Shown one piece after another: positions 23,040 to 29,873 of a stretch of 64,000 bases of DNA. The stretch lies in NCBI GenBank assembly GCA_902777325.1, contig CACYTH010000008.1:1-64000 (forward strand). Reading direction: 5' to 3'. A model generated the notes under the pieces. That model was not told where the DNA came from. It did no database searches and saw only the letters and a program-made list of their open reading frames with translations. Made by a program: the position numbers and the translations under genes. The stretch is from an uncultured Coriobacteriaceae bacterium (GTDB lineage Bacteria; Actinomycetota; Coriobacteriia; Coriobacteriales; Atopobiaceae). The first letter of the stretch is position 1. Each line of letters opens with the position of its first letter.

Positions 23040-23492
23040 TTAGCGGAGGCGCTTACGACCCGTAGGCTCCTCATGGTCGGCGACCAGCTCGCAGGCGATG
23101 GCACACAGGCACAGGACAACGCCCATCACGCGCGAGAACGGCAGCATGATAGCCCGGCAGGCCATGGCGGGATCATCACAAAGCGCCAGCGCGGTTCCTG
23201 GCAGGGCCGCCATCAGAACGCCGACTATCACGAGAAACAGATCGAAGCTCCGCTTGGTCGCCTTGTCGGCTCCCGTCAGGCGCATGAAGGCGAGCAAAAG
23301 CGCGGCAATGCCAAGCCCGAGCAGCACGCGACCGGTGAAGGCACACGCAGCAGCAGAGCCGTCGGCATGCACGCAGGGGCGGGCAAACAGACGTATCCCA
23401 CAGAGGTAAGCCGCGGGAACAACCGATACCGCCACATCGTACGCAGTGGCCGCCGGACGCGCTTGCACCTTCTGCTTGGACTTCTTTCCCAC
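23040..23492 (-). CDS. DUF4418-like small membrane protein
   Basis: A 150-residue membrane protein with a basic start (MGKKSKQK) and about four hydrophobic segments (20-35, 52-70, 80-105, 120-140). The segment ALCDDPAMACRAIMLPF near the third segment resembles the Cys and MACH-type motif of DUF4418. It is divergent from the feo operon across a shared upstream region, so it might also be iron-linked. The function of the family is unknown. Confidence 0.65.
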   Translation of the reverse strand: MGKKSKQKVQARPAATAYDVAVSVVPAAYLCGIRLFARPCVHADGSAAACAFTGRVLLGLGIAALLLAFMRLTGADKATKRSFDLFLVIVGVLMAALPGTALALCDDPAMACRAIMLPFSRVMGVVLCLCAIACELVADHEEPTGRKRLR

Positions 23493-23639
23493 AGGTCAAC
23501 CCTCCCCGTCGCCTTGCACCTCGGCATCGCCTGCCGACCATCCATTATATGGGCTTCATGCCCACATGACGGCGAAGAGCCTGCCCACGCTCCCCCACCC
23601 CATGAGATCAGTGCGCCCTGACCAAAAAATAAGACGTGG

Positions 23640-23682
23640 TTGACTTTTATGTACACCTAAGTTAACTTCTATCTGTTAGATA
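23640..23682 (+). promoter_or_regulatory. feo promoter with overlapping palindromes
   Basis: TTGACT (23640-23645) and TAACTT (23663-23668) are 17 bases apart. The -10 lies inside the perfect palindrome AAGTTAACTT (23659-23668), and TATCTGTTAGATA (23670-23682), an inverted repeat with 5-bp arms, follows. Both are suitable for an iron-responsive repressor of the DtxR/IdeR class, whose sites are TTAGGTTAACCTAA-like. The repressor assignment is inference. Confidence 0.5.
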
Positions 23683-23709
23683 AAGCGAACTTTTGAGAAG
23701 GTGAGCTCC

Positions 23710-23919
23710 ATGCCACTCACGCTCTTACAGGCAGGCGAAAGCAGCATCATCACGCGCATCGGAGGCAAGCCGGAGACGAGGCAGTTCCTAGAGGGTCTGG
23801 GCTTTGTGGTTGGCACCCCCGTCACTGTCATCAACCAGATTGACGGCAACGTCATCTGCGCCATCAAGGACACCCGCGTGGCCATCAGCAAGGAGATGGC
23901 CAGCAAGATCTACGTCTAG
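23710..23919 (+). CDS. feoA: FeoA-family protein 1
   Basis: A 69-residue SH3-like protein that supports ferrous iron uptake by FeoB. It shows the FeoA pattern: a short N-terminal TLLQAGES, FLEGLGFVVGTPVTV and a final VAISKEMASKIYV. The ATG at 23710 has AAGGTGAG upstream; a GTG three codons earlier is less likely. It is the first of two unlike FeoA genes before feoB, and the iron promoter lies just upstream. Confidence 0.92.
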   Translation: MPLTLLQAGESSIITRIGGKPETRQFLEGLGFVVGTPVTVINQIDGNVICAIKDTRVAISKEMASKIYV

Positions 23920-23967
23920 CTGGGTATTGGTTCGGCGCGCATGCGTCGATAGGAAGGAGTCAGAGAT

Positions 23968-24201
23968 ATGACACTCAGAGAGGTAAAGGTCGGCCAGAGC
24001 GCCAAGGTCGTCAAGCTCCACGGCACCGGCCCGGTCAAGCGCCGCATCATGGACATGGGCATCACCAAGGGCCAGGTCATCCACGTAATCCGCGTGGCTC
24101 CGCTCGGCGACCCCATGGAAATCACCGTACGCAACTACGAGCTCTCGGTCCGCAAAGCTGACGCCGAGATGATCGAAGTCGAACTCGTCGAGGAGGCCTA
24201 A
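23968..24201 (+). CDS. feoA: FeoA-family protein 2
   Basis: A 77-residue FeoA-like protein: MTLREVKVGQSAKVVKLHG, then RRIMDMGITKGQVIHV and PLGDPMEITVRNYELSVRK, the standard second FeoA type found just before feoB. AGGAAGGAG lies upstream. It is 48 bp after feoA 1 and 5 bp before feoB. Paired FeoA proteins may act as two different regulatory subunits of the FeoB complex. Confidence 0.94.
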   Translation: MTLREVKVGQSAKVVKLHGTGPVKRRIMDMGITKGQVIHVIRVAPLGDPMEITVRNYELSVRKADAEMIEVELVEEA

Positions 24202-24206
24202 AGGAC

Positions 24207-26474
24207 ATGGCAAACATCACCATTGCCCTTGCGGGCAACCCCAACTGTGGCAAGACCACGCTTTTCAACGCCCTCACGGGCTCCAACCAGTACGTCGGCA
24301 ACTGGCCTGGCGTCACCGTCGAGGAGAAGCACGGCAAGCTCAAGAGCCACGCGGACGTGACCATCGCCGACCTTCCGGGCATCTATTCGCTCTCCCCCTA
24401 CACGCTGGAAGAGGTCGTCGCGCGTGACTACCTCACCGACCAGCGCCCCGATGCCATCCTGAACATCGTCGACGGCACCAACCTCGAGCGTAACCTCTAC
24501 CTCACCACGCAGCTCGTGGAGCTGGGCATTCCCGTGCTTGTCGCCATCAACATGATGGACGTCATCGAGAAGAACGGCGACGTCGTCGACATCGCCGCCC
24601 TCGCCAAGGCCCTCGACTGCAAGGTCGTCGCCATCTCCGCCCTCAAAGGCACTGGCATCAAGGAGGCCGCCGAGGAGGCCGTCGCCCTCGCCAACGCTGG
24701 CACCAAGCCCATCCCCCAGCACCGCTTTGCGGGCAGCGTCGAGCACGCCCTCGCCCACATCGAGGAGGTCACCGTCCACGACCTGCCCGAGGAGCAGCAG
24801 CGCTGGTACGCCATCAAGCTCTTCGAGCGCGACGAGAAGGTCCAAGCCAAGCTCGGCCTTTCCGCTGACACCATCGCCCATATCGAGAAGGACATCGAGG
24901 CCTGCGAGACCGAGCTCGACGACGATGCCGAGTCCATCATCACCTCGCAGCGCTACGACTACATCACCTCGATCATCGACGGCTGCCTGCGTCGCGCCTC
25001 GCGCGGCGAGCTGACCACCTCCGACAAGATCGACAAGGTGGTCACCAACCGCATCCTCGCCCTGCCCATCTTTGCCGCCATCATGTACGGCGTGTACTGG
25101 ATTGCCATGGGCCCGTTCGGCACCTTCCTCACCGACTGGACCAACGACGTCCTGGGCGGCGAGTGGCTGACCGACGGCTCGCGCGCCCTGTTCGAGGGCA
25201 TGGGCGTCTCCGACTGGCTCGTCGGCCTCGTCTCCGACGGCATCTTTGCCGGCGTGGGCGCCGTGCTCGGCTTCGTGCCGCAGATGCTCGTGCTGTTCCT
25301 GCTGCTGGCCATCCTCGAGGACTGTGGCTACATGGCCCGCATCGCCTTCATCATGGACCGCATCTTCCGTCGCTTCGGCCTCTCCGGCAAGTCGTTCATC
25401 CCGATGCTCATCGGCACCGGCTGCGGCGTTCCGGGCGTCATGGCATCGCGCACCATCGAGAACGAACGCGACCGCCACATGACCATCATGACCACCTGCT
25501 TCATTCCCTGCGGCGCCAAGATGCCCATCATCGGCCTTATCGCAGGCGCCCTCTTTGGCGGAGCGGCATGGGTCTCCACCAGCGCCTACTTCATCGGCGT
25601 CGCGGCCATCATCATCTCGGGCATCATGCTCAAGAAGACCAAGATGTTCGCCGGCGACCCCGCGCCCTTCGTCATGGAGCTCCCCGCGTACCACATGCCC
25701 ACCGCGGGCAACGTGCTGCGCAGCATGTGGGAGCGTGGCTGGTCGTTCATCAAGAAGGCCGGCACCATCATCCTGCTGTCCTCCATCATCATCTGGGGCC
25801 TCTCCAGCTTCGGTAATGTCAATGGCCACTTTGGCATGGTCGACGCCCTCTACGAGGACGAGGAGATCGTGACCGACGAGTACGTTGAGGCCGTCGCCGC
25901 CCGCATGGGCATCTCCGCCGACGAGGTCAACCCCATGGACGATTCGCTGCTGGCAGGCGTGGGTAACTTTGCCGCACCGATCTTCAAGCCGCTGGGCTTT
26001 GGCTCCTGGAAGCCGACAGTCGCGACCGTGACCGGCCTCGTGGCCAAGGAGGAGGTCGTCTCCACCTTTGGCGTGCTCTACAACTACGACGACCAGGGCG
26101 GCGAGGCCGAGCTCTCGGAGGAGGGCGACGAGATCTGGGGCAACGTCAGCGCCGACTTCAACGCCTTCTCCGGTGGTCACGGCCAGCTCGCAGCCTTTGC
26201 CTTCATGATCTTCAACCTGCTCTGCGCGCCGTGCTTCGCCGCCATGGGCGCCATCAAGCGCGAGATGAACAACGGCAAGTGGACCGCCATCGCCATCGGC
26301 TACATGTGCGTCTTTGCCTACGGCGCAGCGCTCGTGGTGTACCAGCTTGGCCTGGCCGTCTCTGGAGCTCCCAACATGATTGGCCTGATTTGCGCCGCCG
26401 CCATCCTCTGCTTCGTTGGCTACATGCTCTTTGTCAAGAAGTACCAGGAGGCCGATCGCCTGCTCGTCAAGTAG
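24207..26474 (+). CDS. feoB: Ferrous iron transport protein B
   Basis: A 755-residue iron(II) transporter. The cytoplasmic G domain shows GNPNCGKTT (10-18), switch GNWPGVTVE, DLPG, NMMD and a SAL G5 loop, followed by a helical spacer domain. The membrane part has the two Gate regions: GTGCGVPGVMASRT and CFIPCGAKMP with their conserved cysteines. The insert between about 540 and 600, acidic and rich in Asp and Glu, is characteristic of long FeoB proteins. It is followed by a terminator-like hairpin and two small feo-linked genes. Confidence 0.97.
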   Translation: MANITIALAGNPNCGKTTLFNALTGSNQYVGNWPGVTVEEKHGKLKSHADVTIADLPGIYSLSPYTLEEVVARDYLTDQRPDAILNIVDGTNLERNLYLTTQLVELGIPVLVAINMMDVIEKNGDVVDIAALAKALDCKVVAISALKGTGIKEAAEEAVALANAGTKPIPQHRFAGSVEHALAHIEEVTVHDLPEEQQRWYAIKLFERDEKVQAKLGLSADTIAHIEKDIEACETELDDDAESIITSQRYDYITSIIDGCLRRASRGELTTSDKIDKVVTNRILALPIFAAIMYGVYWIAMGPFGTFLTDWTNDVLGGEWLTDGSRALFEGMGVSDWLVGLVSDGIFAGVGAVLGFVPQMLVLFLLLAILEDCGYMARIAFIMDRIFRRFGLSGKSFIPMLIGTGCGVPGVMASRTIENERDRHMTIMTTCFIPCGAKMPIIGLIAGALFGGAAWVSTSAYFIGVAAIIISGIMLKKTKMFAGDPAPFVMELPAYHMPTAGNVLRSMWERGWSFIKKAGTIILLSSIIIWGLSSFGNVNGHFGMVDALYEDEEIVTDEYVEAVAARMGISADEVNPMDDSLLAGVGNFAAPIFKPLGFGSWKPTVATVTGLVAKEEVVSTFGVLYNYDDQGGEAELSEEGDEIWGNVSADFNAFSGGHGQLAAFAFMIFNLLCAPCFAAMGAIKREMNNGKWTAIAIGYMCVFAYGAALVVYQLGLAVSGAPNMIGLICAAAILCFVGYMLFVKKYQEADRLLVK

Positions 26475-26488
26475 GCCCTTCCCTCACC

Positions 26489-26515
26489 GGGGCCACCGAC
26501 ACTGCCGGTGGCCCC
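26489..26515 (+). terminator. Hairpin after feoB
   Basis: A perfect 10-bp stem (GGGGCCACCG / CGGTGGCCCC) with a 7-base loop is followed by TCATCTTT. It lies before two further genes on the strand, so it probably causes only partial termination. Confidence 0.75.
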
Positions 26516-26537
26516 TCATCTTTGAAAAGAGGTTCTC

Positions 26538-26762
26538 GTGAACCTTGTGGACATTCCCATACTTGCCATCTTGGCTGCCGTGATCGCGCTCATCATTCGC
26601 GGCATGCTACGGGGCACCATCCGTACCTGCGACACCACCAGCTGCAGCGGAAACTGCGGAAGTTGCGGGAGCAAATGCTCGACGCCGCACCTCAAACTGA
26701 GCCGCGAGCAGATCGCACAGCTTGACGCCCTCACCGAGCAGGCAAAGGAGGTCAGGTCATGA
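26538..26762 (+). CDS. FeoB-associated cysteine-rich membrane protein
   Basis: A 74-residue protein: one N-terminal membrane helix (7-23), then a cluster of six cysteines (CDTTSCSGNCGSCGSKC) and a short helical tail. This matches the FeoB-associated Cys-rich family, suggested to pass or hold Fe(II) at the membrane. The GTG start at 26538 has AAAAGAGG five bases upstream. It overlaps the next gene by 4 bp. Confidence 0.88.
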   Translation: MNLVDIPILAILAAVIALIIRGMLRGTIRTCDTTSCSGNCGSCGSKCSTPHLKLSREQIAQLDALTEQAKEVRS

Positions 26763-27010
26763 TCCAGACCACCATCGGCATCGACGGCATGATGTGCGAG
26801 ATGTGCGAGGCGCACATCAATGACGCCATCCGCAGGAATTTTACCGTCAAGAGCGCCAAGAGCAACCGTAAGAAGAAGCAGTGCATCGTGGTCTCCGAGG
26901 TGCCTCTCGATGAGGCCAAGGTGCGCGAGGTCATCGGTCAGACCGGCTACGAGCTGCTCTCCATCAGCTCGGGGCCCTACCAGAAGAAACGGCTGTTCGG
27001 ACTCTTCTGA
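26759..27010 (+). CDS. Heavy-metal-associated domain protein
   Basis: An 83-residue HMA-fold protein with a metal site GMMCEMCEAH (C14, C17) after strand 1. Its centre is unusually basic (VKSAKSNRKKKQCIVV), and the C-terminus ends KKRLFGLF. It is translationally coupled (ATGA) to the Cys-rich feo gene, so it belongs to the iron operon although HMA domains usually bind Cu(I). It may be a metallochaperone handing metal to the Cys-rich protein. Position in the feo operon is seen; the role is inference. Confidence 0.8.
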   Translation: MIQTTIGIDGMMCEMCEAHINDAIRRNFTVKSAKSNRKKKQCIVVSEVPLDEAKVREVIGQTGYELLSISSGPYQKKRLFGLF

Positions 27011-27030
27011 GGTAAGGATGAGAGCTTTGC

Positions 27031-27054
27031 ACGGGGCCTTCGGGCCCCGTTTTC
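27031..27054. terminator. Bidirectional terminator between feo and apbE
   Basis: ACGGGGCC and GGCCCCGT close on a TTCG tetraloop, followed by TTT on the plus strand. Two converging transcription units end here. Confidence 0.85.
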
Positions 27055-27061
27055 GTGTGGG

Positions 27062-28063
27062 TCAGAGTAGCTCGAAGCTGTCCTCGGGCCACATGGTCAT
27101 GTCCCCCTGCGCATCCACCAGAAGGACCTGCAGCTCGCTGTGGGAGGCCAACCAAGCCCGAGCCTCATCCGCATCCATCATGAAGAGCGGTTTGGTATAG
27201 CCGTCACCATCAATGGAACGGTCGCTCACGATGGTGGCGCTTATGATGTCCGTCTCCACGGGGTAGCCGGTCCGCGGGTCGAGGATGTGCCAATAGCGCC
27301 TGCCATCCTGCTCGAACTGCCGCTCGTAGAGGCCGCTGGTGACCACCGACCCGCCCTCCAGCGACACGCGCGCGATGGGGCTGCCCTCGTCAGGGTCGTT
27401 TGGGTCACGCACGCCGATGCGCCAGGCACTTCCGTCGGGCTTTGTCCCGAGCACCTTCACGTTGCCACCCAGGTTGACATAGGCGCTCTGCACCCCCTTG
27501 GCGGCAAGCTCGTCGAGCAGCACGTCGGAGACGTAGCCCTTGGCGATGCCGCCCAGGTCGAGCCGCGCCTCGGGGTCTGCAAGCGTCACCGTCGTGCCGG
27601 ACACCTGCACGTTCTGGTAGCCCACATGCGGCAGCGCCGCCTCGATCTCCTCCGGCGCGGGCACCACGCCCTCATGGAAGTCCCAGAGCTTGCTCACCGC
27701 GCCGATCGTGATGTCAAAGAGCCCGTCCGAGGCCCGGCAATAGTCCAGAGCCTTCGAGATGAGCTCCGCGGTCTCGGGCTTCACCTCCACGGGAGCACCG
27801 CCAGCCGCATTGATGCGTCCGATGTCACTCGTCTCGATGGTGCGCGAGAGCGTCTGCTCAAAGCCCTCGCAGCGTGCCACGCAGGCGTCGAGAAGCTCCT
27901 GCTCCATGACGCCGCCCACGGCGCAGGCGGTGTCAAAGCAGAAGAACGACTGCTGGAGCTGCTCGTCGGTGGCCGATGCGCCGCCCGAGCGCCCCGCGCA
28001 CCCGGCCAGCGCCAGTGGCGCGGCCGCAAGGGCCTGCACAAAACCACGACGGCTCAGTTGCAC
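27062..28063 (-). CDS. apbE: FAD:protein FMN transferase (ApbE) lipoprotein
   Basis: A 333-residue exported flavin transferase that links FMN to Thr or Ser of extracytoplasmic proteins. It has a twin-arginine type signal (SRRGF) and a lipobox ending LAGC. Family motifs are GGIAKGYVSD, YVNLGGNV, GLYERQFEQDG and ILDPRTGYP, with the metal-binding aspartate and threonine in DGDGYTKPLF. The GTG start at 28063 has GGGAGG eight bases upstream. It is divergent from a NusG-II gene and an ECF-like gene, a grouping seen in flavin-based extracellular electron-transfer clusters. No flavinylated target is in the window. Confidence 0.93.
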   Translation of the reverse strand: MQLSRRGFVQALAAAPLALAGCAGRSGGASATDEQLQQSFFCFDTACAVGGVMEQELLDACVARCEGFEQTLSRTIETSDIGRINAAGGAPVEVKPETAELISKALDYCRASDGLFDITIGAVSKLWDFHEGVVPAPEEIEAALPHVGYQNVQVSGTTVTLADPEARLDLGGIAKGYVSDVLLDELAAKGVQSAYVNLGGNVKVLGTKPDGSAWRIGVRDPNDPDEGSPIARVSLEGGSVVTSGLYERQFEQDGRRYWHILDPRTGYPVETDIISATIVSDRSIDGDGYTKPLFMMDADEARAWLASHSELQVLLVDAQGDMTMWPEDSFELL

Positions 28064-28132
28064 GACTACAGCCTCCCTTGGTGCGCGAATCGGACTCAAC
28101 AGCTACCATAACAGGCTGATACTACAAAAGCA

Positions 28133-28203
28133 GGTACCTCAAACTCGATCGAGCGGAGACGTCTTCCCACGATTCGCAAAACTATTTGCGAGTTTGAGGT
28201 ACC
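28133..28203. repeat. 71-bp element with 15-bp perfect terminal inverted repeats
   Basis: GGTACCTCAAACTCG (28133-28147) and its exact reverse complement (28189-28203) enclose 41 bases. Inside are a second 6-bp stem CGCAAA/TTTGCG (28175-28190) that shares bases with the right arm, and a palindrome CTCGATCGAG (28144-28153) at the left arm. It lies between apbE and the divergent NusG-II gene and is less GC-rich than its surroundings. It could be a switchable leader RNA, a dual operator or a very small mobile element. Confidence 0.75.
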
Positions 28204-28246
28204 CGGCAAAGTACACCGCCCATCCGCAGCGCCAGAAGGGGGCACC

Positions 28247-28672
28247 TTGGGCTCGTTCGTGCAGAGAAACCGCGCGACCATCGTCTGTGCGGCCGTCATC
28301 GCCCTGCTGCTGGCGGGCCTTGCCCTGTGGGCCAGTGGCGCGAGAGGCGCAGGTGGGCGCCTTGTGGCCCTTGTGCATGACGGCGTCGGCCAGGTCCACG
28401 AGCTGCCCCTTGACACCGACGCGACGCTCGAGGTCACCACCAGCCTGGGTTCCAACACCATCGTGGTCGAGGACGGGACCGTGCGCGTAGACTCGGCCGA
28501 CTGCCCCAATGGCACCTGCCTGCACGAGCAGCCCATTGGCGAGCCAGGCAAGCAGATCATCTGCCTGCCCCATAAGCTCTGGATAGAGGTCGTGCCCGAA
28601 GGCGAGAACGGCGGCGAGATGGACGTGTCGCTCGTCGAGGGCAGCGAAGACGTCGACCTGGTGGCGCGCTAG
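28247..28672 (+). CDS. NusG domain II-like exported protein
   Basis: A 141-residue membrane-anchored protein: a signal-anchor (10-30), then a NusG_II-type domain with the conserved pattern GSNTIVVEDGTVRV, DCPNGTC and IICLPHKLWIEV, including three cysteines. The start is a TTG at 28247 with AAGGGGG upstream. Such proteins commonly precede Gx-type ECF genes and are found in flavinylation and quinone or electron-transfer clusters; their exact function is unknown. It is 2 bp from the next gene. Confidence 0.85.
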   Translation: MGSFVQRNRATIVCAAVIALLLAGLALWASGARGAGGRLVALVHDGVGQVHELPLDTDATLEVTTSLGSNTIVVEDGTVRVDSADCPNGTCLHEQPIGEPGKQIICLPHKLWIEVVPEGENGGEMDVSLVEGSEDVDLVAR

Positions 28673-28674
28673 CC

Positions 28675-29838
28675 ATGGACACCGCCCTCTCCCCCGCCCA
28701 AGCCGCACGTTGGACGCGCATCGGCGCCCTCTCCGCCCTCGCGATGCTTTTGGGCTACCTGGAATGCTTCATCCCCATCCCCATACCAGGCGTCAAGCTG
28801 GGCCTCGCCAACATTGCCGTGCTGGTGGCCCTCGCGGCGCATGACCTCTCGGGAGCCTTCTTTGTGGGGCTGGTCAAGGTGATGGCCACGGGACTCCTGT
28901 TTGGCAACCCCGTCACCCTCGCCTACTCGCTCACGGGTACCCTGCTCGCGTTTTCCTGCATGGCTCCGCTCTCGCTTCTGCCCACCATGCGGCTCTGGAT
29001 GGTCTCGGTGGTGGGAGCCCTCGCGCACGAGGCGGGGCAGCTCATGGTGGCGCACGCGCTGCTGGGAACGCCACTCGTGTGGTACGGCGCGCCCGTGCTG
29101 GCGGTGGCGGGCTGCGCGACCGGCCTGCTCTGCGGCCTGGCTGCCGAGCGCACGGCAGAGCTGCTTCTGGACGCCACGCCCACAGACGCGACCCAAATGA
29201 CCGCGGCCCCGAAGGCCGATCTGCACGGCAAGCCGGATGCCGGCGCAAAGCCCCAAGAGCCCCACGTTGTGCGAGCACTGCTCCTCATGGGCCTCTACCT
29301 GCTGTTTGTCGCATGTGCCATGCATGCGCGCAGCAACGTTGCCCTCGCAGCCTGCGTGGCCGTGACGCTCGCTGCCTGCGCGGCGGCCCGGTTGCGTCCA
29401 CGCGCACTCTCGACAGCGCTGGCGCCTGCGCTGCCCATCGTCCTCATCACCTTTGTCGCCCAGGTGGCAAGCGCACGGCAGGGCACTCCCATCGTCACGG
29501 TGGGCGCACTCACGCTGACCGTCGAGGCGCTGAGGGAGACCCTCATCATGCTGGTGCGCCTCTGCAGCATCACCTGCACGAGCGTCGCGGTGGTGGGCCT
29601 CGCCGGACGCGATGGCCTCGCCGCCGGCGCAAGGGCCCTCCTTGGTCCCCTACGCGCCTGTGGGGTGCCCACGCAGGGGCCGGAGCTTGCCCTCGCCACG
29701 GCAATGAGCCTTGCGACGACGATCGCCGAGGGCCTCCCCACAACCGAGCGCCGCGCGCTTCTCACCAGGGAGTTCTGGACCGAGGAGCTGCCCGCCACCA
29801 CGCGCGACCTCTACGAGCGGGCCTCGCGCGGAAACTGA
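28675..29838 (+). CDS. ECF-type transporter: Gx S-component fused to a T-component-like domain
   Basis: A 387-residue membrane protein. Residues 10-165 are a Gx transporter (heptaprenyl diphosphate synthase component I-like) S-component, with PGVKLGLANIAVL and FGNPVTLAYSLTG. A hydrophilic linker (165-195) leads to a second membrane domain that resembles the CbiQ/EcfT family: LRETLIMLVRLCSITCTSV, ALLGPLRACGVP and ALATAMSLATTIAEG. S- and T-components are normally separate. No ATPase is adjacent. In electron-transfer clusters Gx proteins such as EetB sit next to ApbE. The fusion boundary and T-domain assignment are by pattern only. Confidence 0.78.
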   Translation: MDTALSPAQAARWTRIGALSALAMLLGYLECFIPIPIPGVKLGLANIAVLVALAAHDLSGAFFVGLVKVMATGLLFGNPVTLAYSLTGTLLAFSCMAPLSLLPTMRLWMVSVVGALAHEAGQLMVAHALLGTPLVWYGAPVLAVAGCATGLLCGLAAERTAELLLDATPTDATQMTAAPKADLHGKPDAGAKPQEPHVVRALLLMGLYLLFVACAMHARSNVALAACVAVTLAACAAARLRPRALSTALAPALPIVLITFVAQVASARQGTPIVTVGALTLTVEALRETLIMLVRLCSITCTSVAVVGLAGRDGLAAGARALLGPLRACGVPTQGPELALATAMSLATTIAEGLPTTERRALLTREFWTEELPATTRDLYERASRGN

Positions 29839-29873
29839 CGCAATGCCGGGTGGCCATCTTCGGCCCGCACCCA

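Noticed and set aside
23493..23709. Riboswitch upstream of feo
   Set aside because: The leader from the assigned promoter is only about 35 bases, too short for a known aptamer; the palindromes fit a DNA operator better.
24198..26180. 660-codon open frame opposite feoB
   Set aside because: Antisense shadow of feoB; low-complexity Asp/Gly/Val/His sequence and no start signals.
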